Shown here: positions 53,273 to 62,233 of the stretch, piece after piece
Position numbering within the stretch: position 1 is the first letter of the stretch
Layout of the letters: every line of letters starts with the position of its first letter
Source: CBDCME01 sp965218865
Lineage (GTDB): Bacteria; Pseudomonadota; Alphaproteobacteria; JAAXGF01
Direction: 5' to 3'
Length of the DNA stretch: 64,000 nt
NCBI GenBank assembly: GCA_965218865.1
Contig: CBDCME010000062.1
Coordinates: 62,001-126,000 of the forward strand
The notes under the pieces: model-generated
What the model was told of the DNA's origin: nothing
Databases searched by the model: none
What the model saw: the letters and a program-made list of their open reading frames with translations, nothing else
Translations under genes and position numbers: made by a program

Positions 53273-54238
53273 TCAAACCTCTTGGGATTGGCTACAGGAT
53301 CCGCCGCCCAGGACGCAAAATTGGGCGCAATAGGGATGGTTAAGATGGACCGCGCCTCGCGACGCCTCGGCCAGCGTGCGCCCCAGTTCGAATCGCGGAT
53401 CATGGGGCAGCAAAGTGCACGAAACGACAGACGGGGAGGCGGCTCCATTGCGTTTGACGATCATCCGTGAAGTCGCGCACATGACCGAATCCGGATCGAC
53501 TCCGAGGATACCCCAACAACTTTCGCTGATCTCCGGGACGTCTTTTTCGGACACCATTTCCGGAAACAGAACGAGGGCAACAGGATCGAACGCATCCACC
53601 GGGATTTCCAGCTGGGCGAACAGACCGGCGTAACCTTCCCGAAGTTCGGCTTCCAGTTGATTCCAATACGTTCGCCCGGCAACGTGTATCGAAAAACCGT
53701 TGGCGCCTAGCCAACGAAGACCGGCGATCAGCGGTTCCCAGCTCCGCGGTCCACGCTCGGCCTCATGGTGTTCACGCGTGTAATGGTCGATCGAAACGCG
53801 GACGATGAGGTGGTCTCCGTAGAGCGCGTTCAGTCGCTTCAGCGAGGTCGAGCATTTCATCATCGGCTTCATGGCGTTGGTCAGGATTAGAACCCGGAAA
53901 TGGCGTTGCAAGGCATCCTCGACCATGTCGATGAAATCCGAATTCATGAAGGGTTCGCCGCCGGTGAAGCCGATTTCACTTGTCGGGAAACCCTGCGTTT
54001 CGATTTCGTCGAGATAGGCCGCCACCTCGGCGGCGGTCAAATAAACCAATCGATCGTTGGTGGGGCTCGATTCGATGTAACAGGTTTTACACGTGAGATT
54101 ACAGAGCGTCCCGGTGTTGAACCACAAAGTCTTCAAGGACTTCAATTTTACGGACGCGCGCCTTTCGCCCGTGGCCGTGACCTCGGTGTTGGTGAACCGC
54201 TGCGGTTCGATTGATGGCATGGACGGTGCGTGCGTCAT
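53273..54238 (-). CDS. Radical SAM protein with C-terminal cysteine-rich region
   Basis: A 321-residue radical SAM enzyme. The iron-sulfur motif CxxxCxxC is in FNTGTLCNLTCKTCYIESSP, followed by EIGFTGGEPFMNSDFIDMVE (SAM-binding GGEP), VLILTNAMKPMMKC and LIVRVSIDHYTREHHEAERG. The C-terminus has conserved cysteines in ESCWGILGVDPDSVMCATSR, VVSCTLLPHDPRFELG and HPYCAQFCVLGGGSC, as in SPASM-type auxiliary cluster regions. The substrate is unknown. It lies about 100 bases upstream of apaG on the same strand, but no peptide substrate gene is seen nearby. Confidence 0.85.
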   Translation of the reverse strand: MTHAPSMPSIEPQRFTNTEVTATGERRASVKLKSLKTLWFNTGTLCNLTCKTCYIESSPTNDRLVYLTAAEVAAYLDEIETQGFPTSEIGFTGGEPFMNSDFIDMVEDALQRHFRVLILTNAMKPMMKCSTSLKRLNALYGDHLIVRVSIDHYTREHHEAERGPRSWEPLIAGLRWLGANGFSIHVAGRTYWNQLEAELREGYAGLFAQLEIPVDAFDPVALVLFPEMVSEKDVPEISESCWGILGVDPDSVMCATSRMIVKRNGAASPSVVSCTLLPHDPRFELGRTLAEASRGAVHLNHPYCAQFCVLGGGSCSQSQEV

Positions 54239-54455
54239 CGCGGAAATCGGCGCTGGGCCCGGGGTTCCCCTTCGCCCTTAGGCAGTGAATTTCGCCATCA
54301 GATGTGGACGAGCGCAACCTCTTCGTTCTTATTGCGCAAAATCTCTGGGCGACGGAGTCGAGTCCTTTGGACTATACCGAGATCCGGGCGACATTGACAA
54401 GTTCACATCCCCGAAAGGTCGCGGATTGGCTCGCTCGGCGACCCGGGTCCCCCCC

Positions 54456-54602
54456 TTACAGTCTGTTCGAAAACTCGCGGCGCCGGCCCTCTCCCCCTCC
54501 CGGCCACCCATATCAGCATACTCTCGTGGGTGGCCGGGAGGGGGAGAGGGCCGGAACAGACGCAAAAAATGCGCGGACGCGCATTTTCGAAAAGACACTT
54601 AG
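54456..54602 (+). repeat. MITE-like hairpin repeat, copy C (most complete)
   Basis: Left end CTTACAGTCTGTTCGAAAAC and right end reading inward CTAAGTGTCTTTTCGAAAA form imperfect inverted repeats (about 14 of 18). The central hairpin has perfect 28-bp arms (54483-54510 and 54527-54554) with loop tatcagcatactctcg. A second palindrome, AATGCGCGGACGCGCATT, lies near the right end. The right end supplies the stop codon of the APC permease gene. Confidence 0.85.
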
Positions 54603-56131
54603 GTTTTGGATGAATCAGTTCGGCGACGGGGTATCCGTCCTCGACGCTTCGGCGGCCGCCGTGCGATTAGGGTTTTCCAACCGCTCGGAGGGCGAAGGGG
54701 CGAAGGGGTGGATTCCTCGGACGCGCGGACGAGATTCTTGCGCCCGTAGGCGATGAAATATGCGAGGACAACGAAATACCATAGGGCGCAACCCGCCAAT
54801 CCGCTTTGAAAGATCGGTTCGAAAGCGAGAAAAACGAAGGTTGCCAAGGCCAGGATAAAGGCGATCGAGGCGCCCGGGACTCCGAGGGGACTGCGGAAGG
54901 GGCGCGTCATTTCGGGTCGCATCCAGCGCAGCAAAAGGAAAGCCGCAGCCTGCATCAAATAGCTGATCAATATTACGAATACGGCCATGTTGACGCAAAC
55001 GCCAGCCACACCGGCACCGTTCGAATAATGGATCAGGGCCGCCGCCGCGCAGCCGACGGCGGCGGCGGCGACGAGCGCGACAATGGGTGTCTTGCGTTTG
55101 CGGGTCGTTACCGATAACGGCTGCGGTAAGTATCCCGATCGCGACAGGGCATGGATGTTTCGGCTACAGGCGTAGAGAATGGCGTGGAAGCTGGCCATCA
55201 ATCCGACGAGGGGAACCAGGGTCGGGATCGTGCTATCCGCGATGCTCGGGAAAAGCGTGCCCAAGGCCAATACAAGCGGTTCTTCGGATTGTCCGACGCC
55301 GGCGGCGCCGGGTTCGATGGCGGTGGTCAAAAAAAGTATCGTAAACGCCATGACCGCGAGTGTGGCGAAGGTCAGGATCAACGCCTTGGGCACGTCGGAA
55401 CGAGGGGCATCGGCCTCTTCCGCCGCCAGGGGCACAGTCTCGATTCCGAGGAAAAACCAGATCGCGAAGGGGAGCGACCAACAGATTCCCAGGGCGCCCA
55501 TGGGGAAAAAATCGTTGGCGCCGCTGACCGGTGTGACGTTGAACAGCATTTCCCAGTCGAAATGGGGCACGGCCGCGAGGCAAACGAAAATCAGGAGCGC
55601 GAACGCGATCAGGGCCAGAGCCACCATCACCCTGAAAACAACTTCGATTCCCCACACGTGGAGGCCGATGGCGGCGGCGTAGACGACCAACCACCAAACG
55701 GGTGCCGCCGCGGCGGGCGCGCCGAACAGCTCTCCCAAGTATTCACCGACGCCGACGATAATCGCCGCCGGAGCCATGACATAGGCGAGATTCTGTCCAA
55801 TCCCGGCGGCGAACCCACCCCACGGTCCGAAGGCCGCGCGGCAATAAACGTAGGCGCCGCCGGCGTTGGGAAAAGCGGCGGAAAGCTCGGCGAGCGAGAA
55901 GCATAGACCGGCGAATAAAACAGTCATCAGCACGGTTGCCGTCAGCAAACCACCGAAACCACCGACCCCGAGACCCAGGTTCCACAGGAAAAAATCGCCC
56001 GAAACGACGGCCCCGACACCGAGCGCCCACAAGGAGACGGCGCCAGCGTAACGGCGTAGTCCGCGCTGGTCGAAATATCGCGGCGTGACAAACGCGTATC
56101 GGACGCCTCGGGCGGCCCATTCCTCGTTCAT
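54599..56131 (-). CDS. APC-superfamily amino acid/amine permease
   Basis: A 510-residue inner-membrane permease with twelve hydrophobic segments (LWALGVGAVVSGDFFLWNLG, VLMTVLFAGLCFSLAELSAA, LPFAIWFFLGIETVPLAAEE, IPTLVPLVGLMASFHAILYA). The consensus GAVVSGDFF and FPNAGGAYVYCRAAFGPWGG place it near ethanolamine/amino-acid permeases of the EAT group. The substrate is unproven. The last codons run into the repeat at 54456-54602, and its sequence CCTAAG provides the TAA stop, so the original C-terminus may differ. Confidence 0.85.
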   Translation of the reverse strand: MNEEWAARGVRYAFVTPRYFDQRGLRRYAGAVSLWALGVGAVVSGDFFLWNLGLGVGGFGGLLTATVLMTVLFAGLCFSLAELSAAFPNAGGAYVYCRAAFGPWGGFAAGIGQNLAYVMAPAAIIVGVGEYLGELFGAPAAAAPVWWLVVYAAAIGLHVWGIEVVFRVMVALALIAFALLIFVCLAAVPHFDWEMLFNVTPVSGANDFFPMGALGICWSLPFAIWFFLGIETVPLAAEEADAPRSDVPKALILTFATLAVMAFTILFLTTAIEPGAAGVGQSEEPLVLALGTLFPSIADSTIPTLVPLVGLMASFHAILYACSRNIHALSRSGYLPQPLSVTTRKRKTPIVALVAAAAVGCAAAALIHYSNGAGVAGVCVNMAVFVILISYLMQAAAFLLLRWMRPEMTRPFRSPLGVPGASIAFILALATFVFLAFEPIFQSGLAGCALWYFVVLAYFIAYGRKNLVRASEESTPSPLRPPSGWKTLIARRPPKRRGRIPRRRTDSSKT

Positions 56132-56305
56132 GGGGGATCGACTCCGGGTTTTTCCGCGGGGGGAAAATCGTATCGTTCACCGCCAAGATAACACGGCGAT
56201 GACGACGGGGAACGCGCGCCTCGCGGGGAATGGGTTTCTCGGCGCCGATAATTTGCCGCAAGTATCGTCCACGGCTCGCGTGAGCAGGAACAATTTTTAG
56301 TCGCG
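56132..56305. other. Upstream region of the APC permease gene
   Basis: About 170 bases with the permease promoter presumably inside. No recognisable operator or structured RNA is seen. Confidence 0.4.
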
Positions 56306-57850
56306 GTTGAGGGTTCGGGATGAGTGGGATCGTGCTCGGTGCACGGGGTTCGGGGAGCCCCGAGCTTGCCTCGACGACGTCATGGGGACTGCTCGAAGCC
56401 ACCGGACGGCGTTTTCGGATTCGACAGGCACACCGGTCCGCCCGCGCCGCTCGGCGGCACGTCTATGGACGCCTCCCTGGATGCAAGCATTTCTTTGAAC
56501 GGCTCCGTGCATGTGGTCAGGTGCAGTCGTCTATCCGGCCTGTTGATGCGGCAGGACACACGCCGCTGGCCTGTATGGAATACGCGGACCGGGTCCAAAA
56601 TCGTCCCGACGGGCTTGAAAGCGCCACGTCCCGCCACTGGTTTTCCCGATCCCGTCTCACTGACCGTTTGCCCTTACACGTCTTCCGACCTGCTCACATC
56701 CCCGACGACTTCCCGCCGACATCTGCCTCCTCAGGCAGCGGCCAACGCGGAAGCGCAGTAGCTCTCTCTTTTCGCCATAAGCGCCCAGGCGATGCGCGCC
56801 ATCCTGTTGGCGAGCGCCACGGCGACCAGCTTCTTGGGCTTGCGCGCCAGCATCCGGGCCAGCCACGAGCCTTCCGGCGCACCGCGCCGAACCGCCTGTT
56901 GGATGACCGCCATTGCGCCGACGACCAGCAGCCGTCTGAGGTCGCGCTGGCCCATCTTCGACATCTTGCCGAGCCTCGGCTTGCCGCCGGTCGTATGCTG
57001 GCGCGGCACGAGGCCGATCCAGGCGGAGAAGTCGCGGCCGCGGCGGAAGCTCTCCATTGGCGGAGCGAAGGCTTGTATCGCCGACGCACAGATCGGGCCG
57101 ATGCCCGGAATCATCATCAGCCGTCTTGCCTCCTCATCCTGGCGCGCGTTCGCGCGGATCTCCTTCTCCAGGCCCTTGATCTGCGCATCAAGGCCGGCGA
57201 TCCGTTCGAGCAGAAGCCGGCCCATCTCGCGGACCGACTCTGGCAACCCGGGCCCCGGAGCTTCGATCGCCAAGGCCAATCGGCGAACGTGAGCCGGCCC
57301 CTGCGGAGCGATGACGCCGAACTCAGCCAAGTGACCCCGTAGCGCGTTGATCGTCTGCGTGCGCTGACGCACCAGAAGGTCGCGCGTGCGGAAGACCATA
57401 CCTCGAGCCTGCTGCGCCTCCGTCTTCACGGCCACGAAACGCATGGTGGGGCGCGAGGCCGCCTCGCAGATCGCCTCCGCGTCGGCGGCGTCGTTCTTGT
57501 GGCGCTTGACGAACGGCTTCACGTAGATCGGCGGGATCAGCTTCACCTGGTGGCCGAACTCCTCGATCTCCCGGCCCCAATAGTGCGCGCTCGCGCAGGC
57601 CTCCATCGCCACCACGCAGCGCGGTTGCGATGTCAGAAACGCCAGGACCTTGGGCCTTGTCAGTTTCCTGCGGAACGCTACCGATCCATCCGATCGCGCT
57701 CCATGCACCTGAAAACTGTTCTTCGCCAGATCGATCCCGATGATGCTAACTCGTTCCATGGATGCCTCCTCCTTCAGGGGGTTGAACACGACACCACCTT
57801 GGCACATCGCGATGCCGTCGGGGGGAGGCGTCCATCCCATCGTCCCGGTC
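56306..57850 (-). mobile_element. IS110-family element with a long 3' non-coding region
   Basis: The transposase gene (56731-57759) is flanked by about 425 non-coding bases on its 3' side (56306-56730) and about 90 on its 5' side. IS110 elements lack inverted repeats, so exact ends cannot be read. Non-coding flanks in this family encode the bridge RNA that directs target choice; the long 3' flank would suit the IS1111-type arrangement. The 5' flank shares a 19-base block with the relic at 35026. Confidence 0.6.
56731..57759 (-). CDS. IS110-family transposase (DEDD recombinase)
   Basis: A 342-residue protein with the N-terminal RuvC-like DEDD domain: RVSIIGIDLAKNSFQVHG (Asp), CVVAMEACASAHYWGREI (Glu) and KRHKNDAADAEAICEAASRP (Asp pair). 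The C-terminal Tnp_20 domain follows (LMMIPGIGPICASAIQAFAP, FSAWIGLVPRQHTTGGKPRL). The nucleophilic Ser region is APEGSWLARM or nearby. It is intact. The ATG at 57759 follows AAGGAGGAGGCATCC. Confidence 0.93.
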   Translation of the reverse strand: MERVSIIGIDLAKNSFQVHGARSDGSVAFRRKLTRPKVLAFLTSQPRCVVAMEACASAHYWGREIEEFGHQVKLIPPIYVKPFVKRHKNDAADAEAICEAASRPTMRFVAVKTEAQQARGMVFRTRDLLVRQRTQTINALRGHLAEFGVIAPQGPAHVRRLALAIEAPGPGLPESVREMGRLLLERIAGLDAQIKGLEKEIRANARQDEEARRLMMIPGIGPICASAIQAFAPPMESFRRGRDFSAWIGLVPRQHTTGGKPRLGKMSKMGQRDLRRLLVVGAMAVIQQAVRRGAPEGSWLARMLARKPKKLVAVALANRMARIAWALMAKRESYCASALAAA

Positions 57851-59752
57851 CGGGGGAGAGGCGTGCTGTCTCAGGCGATGGGCGCGGTCATGATCGCGTC
57901 GAGGGCCTCCTGCGCCCGGGCGGCATAGTGCCGGTTGGCCTCGGGCAGATAACGGAAGCGTCCGTCGCAGCGCACGATGGCGATGGCCGCGTTGGTCAAG
58001 CAGGCGAGATTTCTGGGCAGGTGACGCACGTAGGCCCGGCATCGGTCTTCGTCGTAGGTGAAGTCGCGCACGTAGTGCAGGCGGTTCTCGATATGCCAGT
58101 GGTTGCGCACCAGTTCGAGCAACTCCTCGGGTCCGGCGCGCTCTGCGCCGAGCGAGGTGAGGCTCCAGGTCACCTCGATGCTGCGCTTGCCGGTCTTGAG
58201 GATCTCGCGTTCGCGCTCGATGCGCATGGCCTGGCGTCGCCCGTGGAGGTTGGCGTAGCCGTCCCACTCGGCAGCGGAGAGGTCGACGACGGCGCAGCGT
58301 CGGCGCTTGATGCGGCCATGGCCCTTGTCGACGGTTTCGTGCCAGAGCGCATCGCTGAAGTCGATCGCCTTGAGGTCTTCGAAGATCATCTCCTGGTTGT
58401 CCTTGACCGCGCTCATCACGTAGTCGGCGCGACGCCCGAGCAGGCAGCGCGCGGTCTCGTGCTGAGCGTGCATCGCGTCCATGGTGACGATCCGGCCTGT
58501 GAGGTCGAGGCCGCTGGAGAGTTCGCGCACGGCCGGGATTTCGTTGCTCTTGCGGTCGACCTCGACCTGCCCGAGGACCACGCCGGTGTCGTGCTCGACC
58601 GCCGCCACCATCATCCTGCGCCCGTCTTCGGTCTGCTTCGAGGCGCCGCGCAGATCCTTTCCGTCCATGGCGACCGGCGCGTGCGCGCTGCCATGCTGGC
58701 CGGTCCACTGGCTAATCGCGTTGTCCAGGGTCTCTGGCGGCAGGGCGGTGAGGGTCTTGTGGAAGGTGGTGATCGCGGGCGGGGTGTAGCGCTGTTTGGA
58801 AGGGCTCCAGAACGCACCCACCGCCTCGAGCTGCTCCTGGGAGAGCAGGGCGGCGAACTGGGCGAACGCGTTCACCCCCCGGTATCCGGCAAGCCGGGCG
58901 GCGACGGCGATCACCAGAATGGTGTTGAGCGCATAGCGCTTGCCCCGGGCATGGCGGTACTCGGGCACCTCACCCAGACACTCGAACAGGCTGCGCAGCC
59001 GGGGCGCGGCCATCGGCTCGGTGTGCTGCTCGGCGTTCCAGTGTGCCGGCATCCCGGTACGGCTCAGCGCCTCGGGGGCGCCGTCTGTCAGTCCGAACAC
59101 GAAGACCTCCTTGGGCTGACCGTGGTGGCGCCAGCGCGCTGCCCCTCCGGGCTCACGGGCAAAGCCCCGCGTCAGCCCCAGAGAGCGCCAGTTCGACGCG
59201 CGGTAGCAGGTGCCGGCAAATCGCGAGACGTCCACGAACGTCTCCGCCAGAAGAGCCGGATATCCGTGCACCGCCTGGATGTCCTCAGACAGCCGCCGCA
59301 GGCTCAGCCCCAGCACACGGGAGGCCAGGTTCGGCACTCGGCCAGGCGTCAGAATGACGAAGCGCGAGTTGTTGGCGATCAGATGCAGACGCCGGAACTG
59401 CTGCTCGGCCGACCACCCGATCCAGCGATCACGCGCGCCCAGCTTGAACGCGCCGGGCTGCCAGCCGATCAGTGCGAGCCAGGTCTCGCCATGCACCGCG
59501 ACATGGCGCAGGCCCTTGCCGATGACGCCGTGGAACGCCAGGTAGTGGTGCTGCTCCACCAACCGGTCCCAGCGCCGGTGCTCCTGCGCGCCCCAGGTCG
59601 GACGCACCGTGACCGCGCGCAAATCAATGGACGAATCCGAGACCGGCAGCGTCGCCATGACCGGCACACTGCCACACCGAGAATGAAATGGCCAGCGCCG
59701 CGATCACCTCACCCTGATCACTGGGCGGACAAAAAACTAGCCCTGCTCGCGT
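57851..59752 (-). mobile_element. ISAs1-type element (DruA fusion)
   Basis: The upstream end shows CAGGGCTAGTTTTTTGTCCG on the element strand (around 59730-59747), a plausible terminal repeat because ISAs1 elements begin with CAGGG. The matching downstream repeat is not seen before the IS110 sequence, so that end was probably removed or displaced by IS110. Boundaries are approximate. Confidence 0.55.
57871..59658 (-). CDS. ISAs1-type transposase with an N-terminal DruA (DUF4338) domain
   Basis: A 595-residue two-part protein. Residues about 25-190 match the DruA/DUF4338 domain of the Druantia defence system: WDRLVEQHHYLAFHGVIGKG, LRHVAVHGETWLALIGWQPG, ARDRWIGWSAEQQFRRLHLI, NNSRFVILTP and DVSRFAGTCYRASNWRSLGL. 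Residues about 225-595 are an ISAs1-family DDE transposase: HAPVAMDGKDLRGASKQTED (Asp), RIVTMDAMHAQHETAR (Asp), VRNHWHIENRLHYVRDFTYD (Glu region) and EDRCRAYVRHLPRNLACLTN. There is no frameshift. The ATG at 59658 was chosen; a GTG at 59667 is possible. IS110 lies immediately downstream. Confidence 0.87.
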   Translation of the reverse strand: MATLPVSDSSIDLRAVTVRPTWGAQEHRRWDRLVEQHHYLAFHGVIGKGLRHVAVHGETWLALIGWQPGAFKLGARDRWIGWSAEQQFRRLHLIANNSRFVILTPGRVPNLASRVLGLSLRRLSEDIQAVHGYPALLAETFVDVSRFAGTCYRASNWRSLGLTRGFAREPGGAARWRHHGQPKEVFVFGLTDGAPEALSRTGMPAHWNAEQHTEPMAAPRLRSLFECLGEVPEYRHARGKRYALNTILVIAVAARLAGYRGVNAFAQFAALLSQEQLEAVGAFWSPSKQRYTPPAITTFHKTLTALPPETLDNAISQWTGQHGSAHAPVAMDGKDLRGASKQTEDGRRMMVAAVEHDTGVVLGQVEVDRKSNEIPAVRELSSGLDLTGRIVTMDAMHAQHETARCLLGRRADYVMSAVKDNQEMIFEDLKAIDFSDALWHETVDKGHGRIKRRRCAVVDLSAAEWDGYANLHGRRQAMRIEREREILKTGKRSIEVTWSLTSLGAERAGPEELLELVRNHWHIENRLHYVRDFTYDEDRCRAYVRHLPRNLACLTNAAIAIVRCDGRFRYLPEANRHYAARAQEALDAIMTAPIA

Positions 59753-59867
59753 GAGCCGCAGGCTTGCGTTATCCTGAAAAAGGACGTATTTCGGTGATGC
59801 TTCCGGGCGCGGGTGCGGCCGTTCGAACGGCTTCAGCGTTGGCGTCGAACTCGATTGGGGGGTAGAA

Positions 59868-60545
59868 GTGAAAAATTCATTCGCGCGAGTATCAAGTTGG
59901 CTGGGATTCTTGATCGTTTTCCTGCCGGGCGTGGCTATCGCCGATGTGGCCGGCATGGCGACGGTCTTGGACGGGAACAGTCTGCAGTTCGAAACCGAAC
60001 GGGTTCGTCTGATGGGCGTTGACGCGCCAGACCCGGGGCAGACTTGCATCGCGGACGGCCAGATATGGAATTGCGGGGCCGACGCGGCCAAAGCCTTGGC
60101 CGATCGGATAGGAGAGTCCGTCGTTATGTGCCGGGGTGCCGAGCGCGATGCGAATGGGAATCTCCTCGCCATTTGCTTTGCCGGCCGGGACGACATCAAC
60201 CAATGGCTCGTGTCTGAAGGCTTGGCGGTAGCCAACCGTCAACAGAGCGGTGATTACACCGACGAGGAATCGATCGCCCGACTTTCGCGGCGGGGAATTT
60301 GGCGGGGTGAATTCACCCTTCCGTCCCTATGGCGGGAAGGACAGCGGATATCGGGCCAGGCGATTTCGTCCGCGACCGGGGAATGCATCGTCAAGGGCGA
60401 TATCACCGATCGGGGCATTCGCGTCTATCACGAACCCGGGGGCAAGCTCTACGAAGGTGTGGAAATCGACACCGCGGCGGGCGAGCGCTGGTTCTGCAGC
60501 GCCGAGGAAGCACAGCGCCACGGATTCCGTCCCGCAAAGGAATAA
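59868..60545 (+). CDS. Secreted thermonuclease-like (SNase-fold) protein with C-terminal SH3-like tail
   Basis: 225 residues. A signal peptide (WLGFLIVFLPGVAIA) precedes an SNase-like fold: GMATVLDGNSLQFETERVRL then MGVDAPDPGQTC, ALADRIGESVVMCRG and INQWLVSEGLAVANRQ. The catalytic Arg/Glu set of staphylococcal nuclease is only partly conserved (RVRLMGVDAPD kept; the DRYGR segment is altered to ERDANGNLLA). The C-terminus IRVYHEPGGKLYEGVEIDTA then GERWFCSAEEAQRHGFRPA is the sunset/SH3-like module often attached to secreted nucleases. It starts with GTG after GGGGGGTAGAA. Nuclease activity is uncertain. Confidence 0.75.
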   Translation: MKNSFARVSSWLGFLIVFLPGVAIADVAGMATVLDGNSLQFETERVRLMGVDAPDPGQTCIADGQIWNCGADAAKALADRIGESVVMCRGAERDANGNLLAICFAGRDDINQWLVSEGLAVANRQQSGDYTDEESIARLSRRGIWRGEFTLPSLWREGQRISGQAISSATGECIVKGDITDRGIRVYHEPGGKLYEGVEIDTAAGERWFCSAEEAQRHGFRPAKE

Positions 60546-60607
60546 TCGTCGACTCCCTCGCCCACGGCACCGCCACGCGTGTATTTAAGGGTGATTGAGC
60601 GGCAGGG

Positions 60608-62233
60608 TTACATGTTGCCGTAATTCGGACCACCGCCGCCCTCGGGGGGGACCCAGCGGATGTTCTGGGTCGGGTCCTTGATGTCGCAAGTCTTGCAGTG
60701 GATACAGTTCTGGGCGTTGATCACAAGGCGAGGATTTTGGTCCTCGCGAAGAAATTCGTACACGCCGGCGGGGCAATAGCGCTGTTCGAGACCGTCGTAG
60801 AGGGCCAGATTGACGTTGACCGCCCGGCTTGGATCATCGAGCCGCAAGTGCTGAGCCTGATCCTCCTCGTGCATGGTATTTGATAGCTGGACCGACGAGG
60901 CTTTGTCGAAGGTGAGGACGTCGTCTGGCTTGGGGTAGGTGATGGGGCGGCATTCGGTTGCCTTTTTCAGACGCTCGTGGTCGGTGCCATGGTGCCAAGT
61001 CCAAGGCGCGCGCCCGCGCAGCGCATAGGCGTCGAAGGCCGCGTGGGCGAGACCTCCCCAGAGTCCGAAGCGAAACCCGGGACGAATGTTGCGCGCCAGA
61101 TGGAGCTCGCGGTAGACCCACGATCGCCGCAACGTTTCTTCGTAGTCGGCGAGAACCGGGAGGGGGCCGTCGTCCAGGACCGCGAAAGTCGCCTCGGCGG
61201 CCAGCATACCCGATTTCATTGCCGTATGGGTTCCCTTGATTTTGGGCACGTTGAGGAAACCCGCGGCATCGCCGAGAAGGGCGCCGCCCGGAAATACGAG
61301 GCGCGGGAGTGATTGAAGCCCGCCTTCGTTCAGGGCCCGGGCCCCGTAGCCGATGCGCCTGCCGCCGCGAAACGTGGACCTGATTGCCGGGTGCGTCTTG
61401 AACCTCTGCAGTTCGTCGAAGGGACTCAAGGTGGGGTTGGCGTAATCGAGGCCAACGACGAAACCGACCGCCACTTGCCGCTCCGCCGCATGGTAAAGAA
61501 ACGAGCCCCCATAGGTTTTTCCGTCGAGAGGCCAACCCACGGTGTGCAGAACGGTGCCCTCCCGGTGTTGTTCCGGACTCACTTCCCAAAGTTCCTTGAC
61601 CCCGATTGCATAGGTTTGGGGATCGGCCTCCTGGCGCAGATCGAAGCGCCGACACAATTCTCCGGCCAGCGAGCCGCGGCAACCCTCGGCGACGAGGGTG
61701 GTGCGCGCTTCCAGGTCGATGCCGGGTTGATAATTCGTTTTGTGGCCTCCGTCCCGGGCCACGCCCATGTCGCCGGTGGCGACGCCGCGGACGCCGCCGT
61801 CTGCGTCCAGGAGCGGCGCCACGGCGGCGAAGCCGGGGAAAATCTCGACCCCGAGCGCCTCCGCCTCGGCCGCGAGCCAACGGCAGAGGTTTCCGAGGCT
61901 GACGATGTAATTGCCTCGGTTTCCCATCGCCGAGGGCGTCGGCAGCGGAATCATCGCCGTGCGCGTGAGCCAGGCGAAACGGTCGTGGGTGACCGCCGTT
62001 TCAAGGGGAGCGCCGCGGCCCCGCCAGTCCGGAATCAGCTCGTCCAGGGCCCGGGTTTCGATGACCGCGCCGGAAAGGATATGGGCGCCCACCTCGGCGC
62101 CCTTCTCGATGACGCAGACGCTAAGCTCGCGGCCCCGTTCCCGGCTCAATTGCCGCAGCCGAATCGCCGCCGCCAGACCGGAAGGACCGGCCCCGACGAC
62201 GACCACGTCGACCGCCATCGTTTCGCGTTTCAT
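60608..62233 (-). CDS. Electron transfer flavoprotein-ubiquinone oxidoreductase
   Basis: Passes electrons from ETF (fatty-acid and amino-acid dehydrogenases) to ubiquinone at the inner membrane. 541 residues: N-terminal FAD motif VDVVVVGAGPSGLAAAIRLR, GAHILSGAVIETRALDELIP, quinone-binding membrane region around FPGGALLGDAAGFLNVPKIK and GTHTAMKSGMLAAEA, and a C-terminal 4Fe-4S domain with CPAGVYEF and NAQNCIHCKTCDIKDPTQNI. All four cluster cysteines are present. It is divergent from the UDG gene. Confidence 0.96.
   Translation of the reverse strand: MKRETMAVDVVVVGAGPSGLAAAIRLRQLSRERGRELSVCVIEKGAEVGAHILSGAVIETRALDELIPDWRGRGAPLETAVTHDRFAWLTRTAMIPLPTPSAMGNRGNYIVSLGNLCRWLAAEAEALGVEIFPGFAAVAPLLDADGGVRGVATGDMGVARDGGHKTNYQPGIDLEARTTLVAEGCRGSLAGELCRRFDLRQEADPQTYAIGVKELWEVSPEQHREGTVLHTVGWPLDGKTYGGSFLYHAAERQVAVGFVVGLDYANPTLSPFDELQRFKTHPAIRSTFRGGRRIGYGARALNEGGLQSLPRLVFPGGALLGDAAGFLNVPKIKGTHTAMKSGMLAAEATFAVLDDGPLPVLADYEETLRRSWVYRELHLARNIRPGFRFGLWGGLAHAAFDAYALRGRAPWTWHHGTDHERLKKATECRPITYPKPDDVLTFDKASSVQLSNTMHEEDQAQHLRLDDPSRAVNVNLALYDGLEQRYCPAGVYEFLREDQNPRLVINAQNCIHCKTCDIKDPTQNIRWVPPEGGGGPNYGNM

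Noticed and set aside
56320..57342. A 340-codon plus-strand ORF over the IS110 3' region
   Set aside because: More than half is antisense to the transposase, and the rest is compositionally biased non-coding flank.
57871..59658. A complete Druantia defence system around the DruA-like domain
   Set aside because: No DruE helicase or other Druantia genes flank it; neighbours are IS110 and a secreted nuclease-like gene.
57499..59754. A 751-codon plus-strand ORF spanning IS110 and the ISAs1-type gene
   Set aside because: It runs antisense through two transposase genes with intact catalytic motifs; no motif is seen in the long ORF itself.
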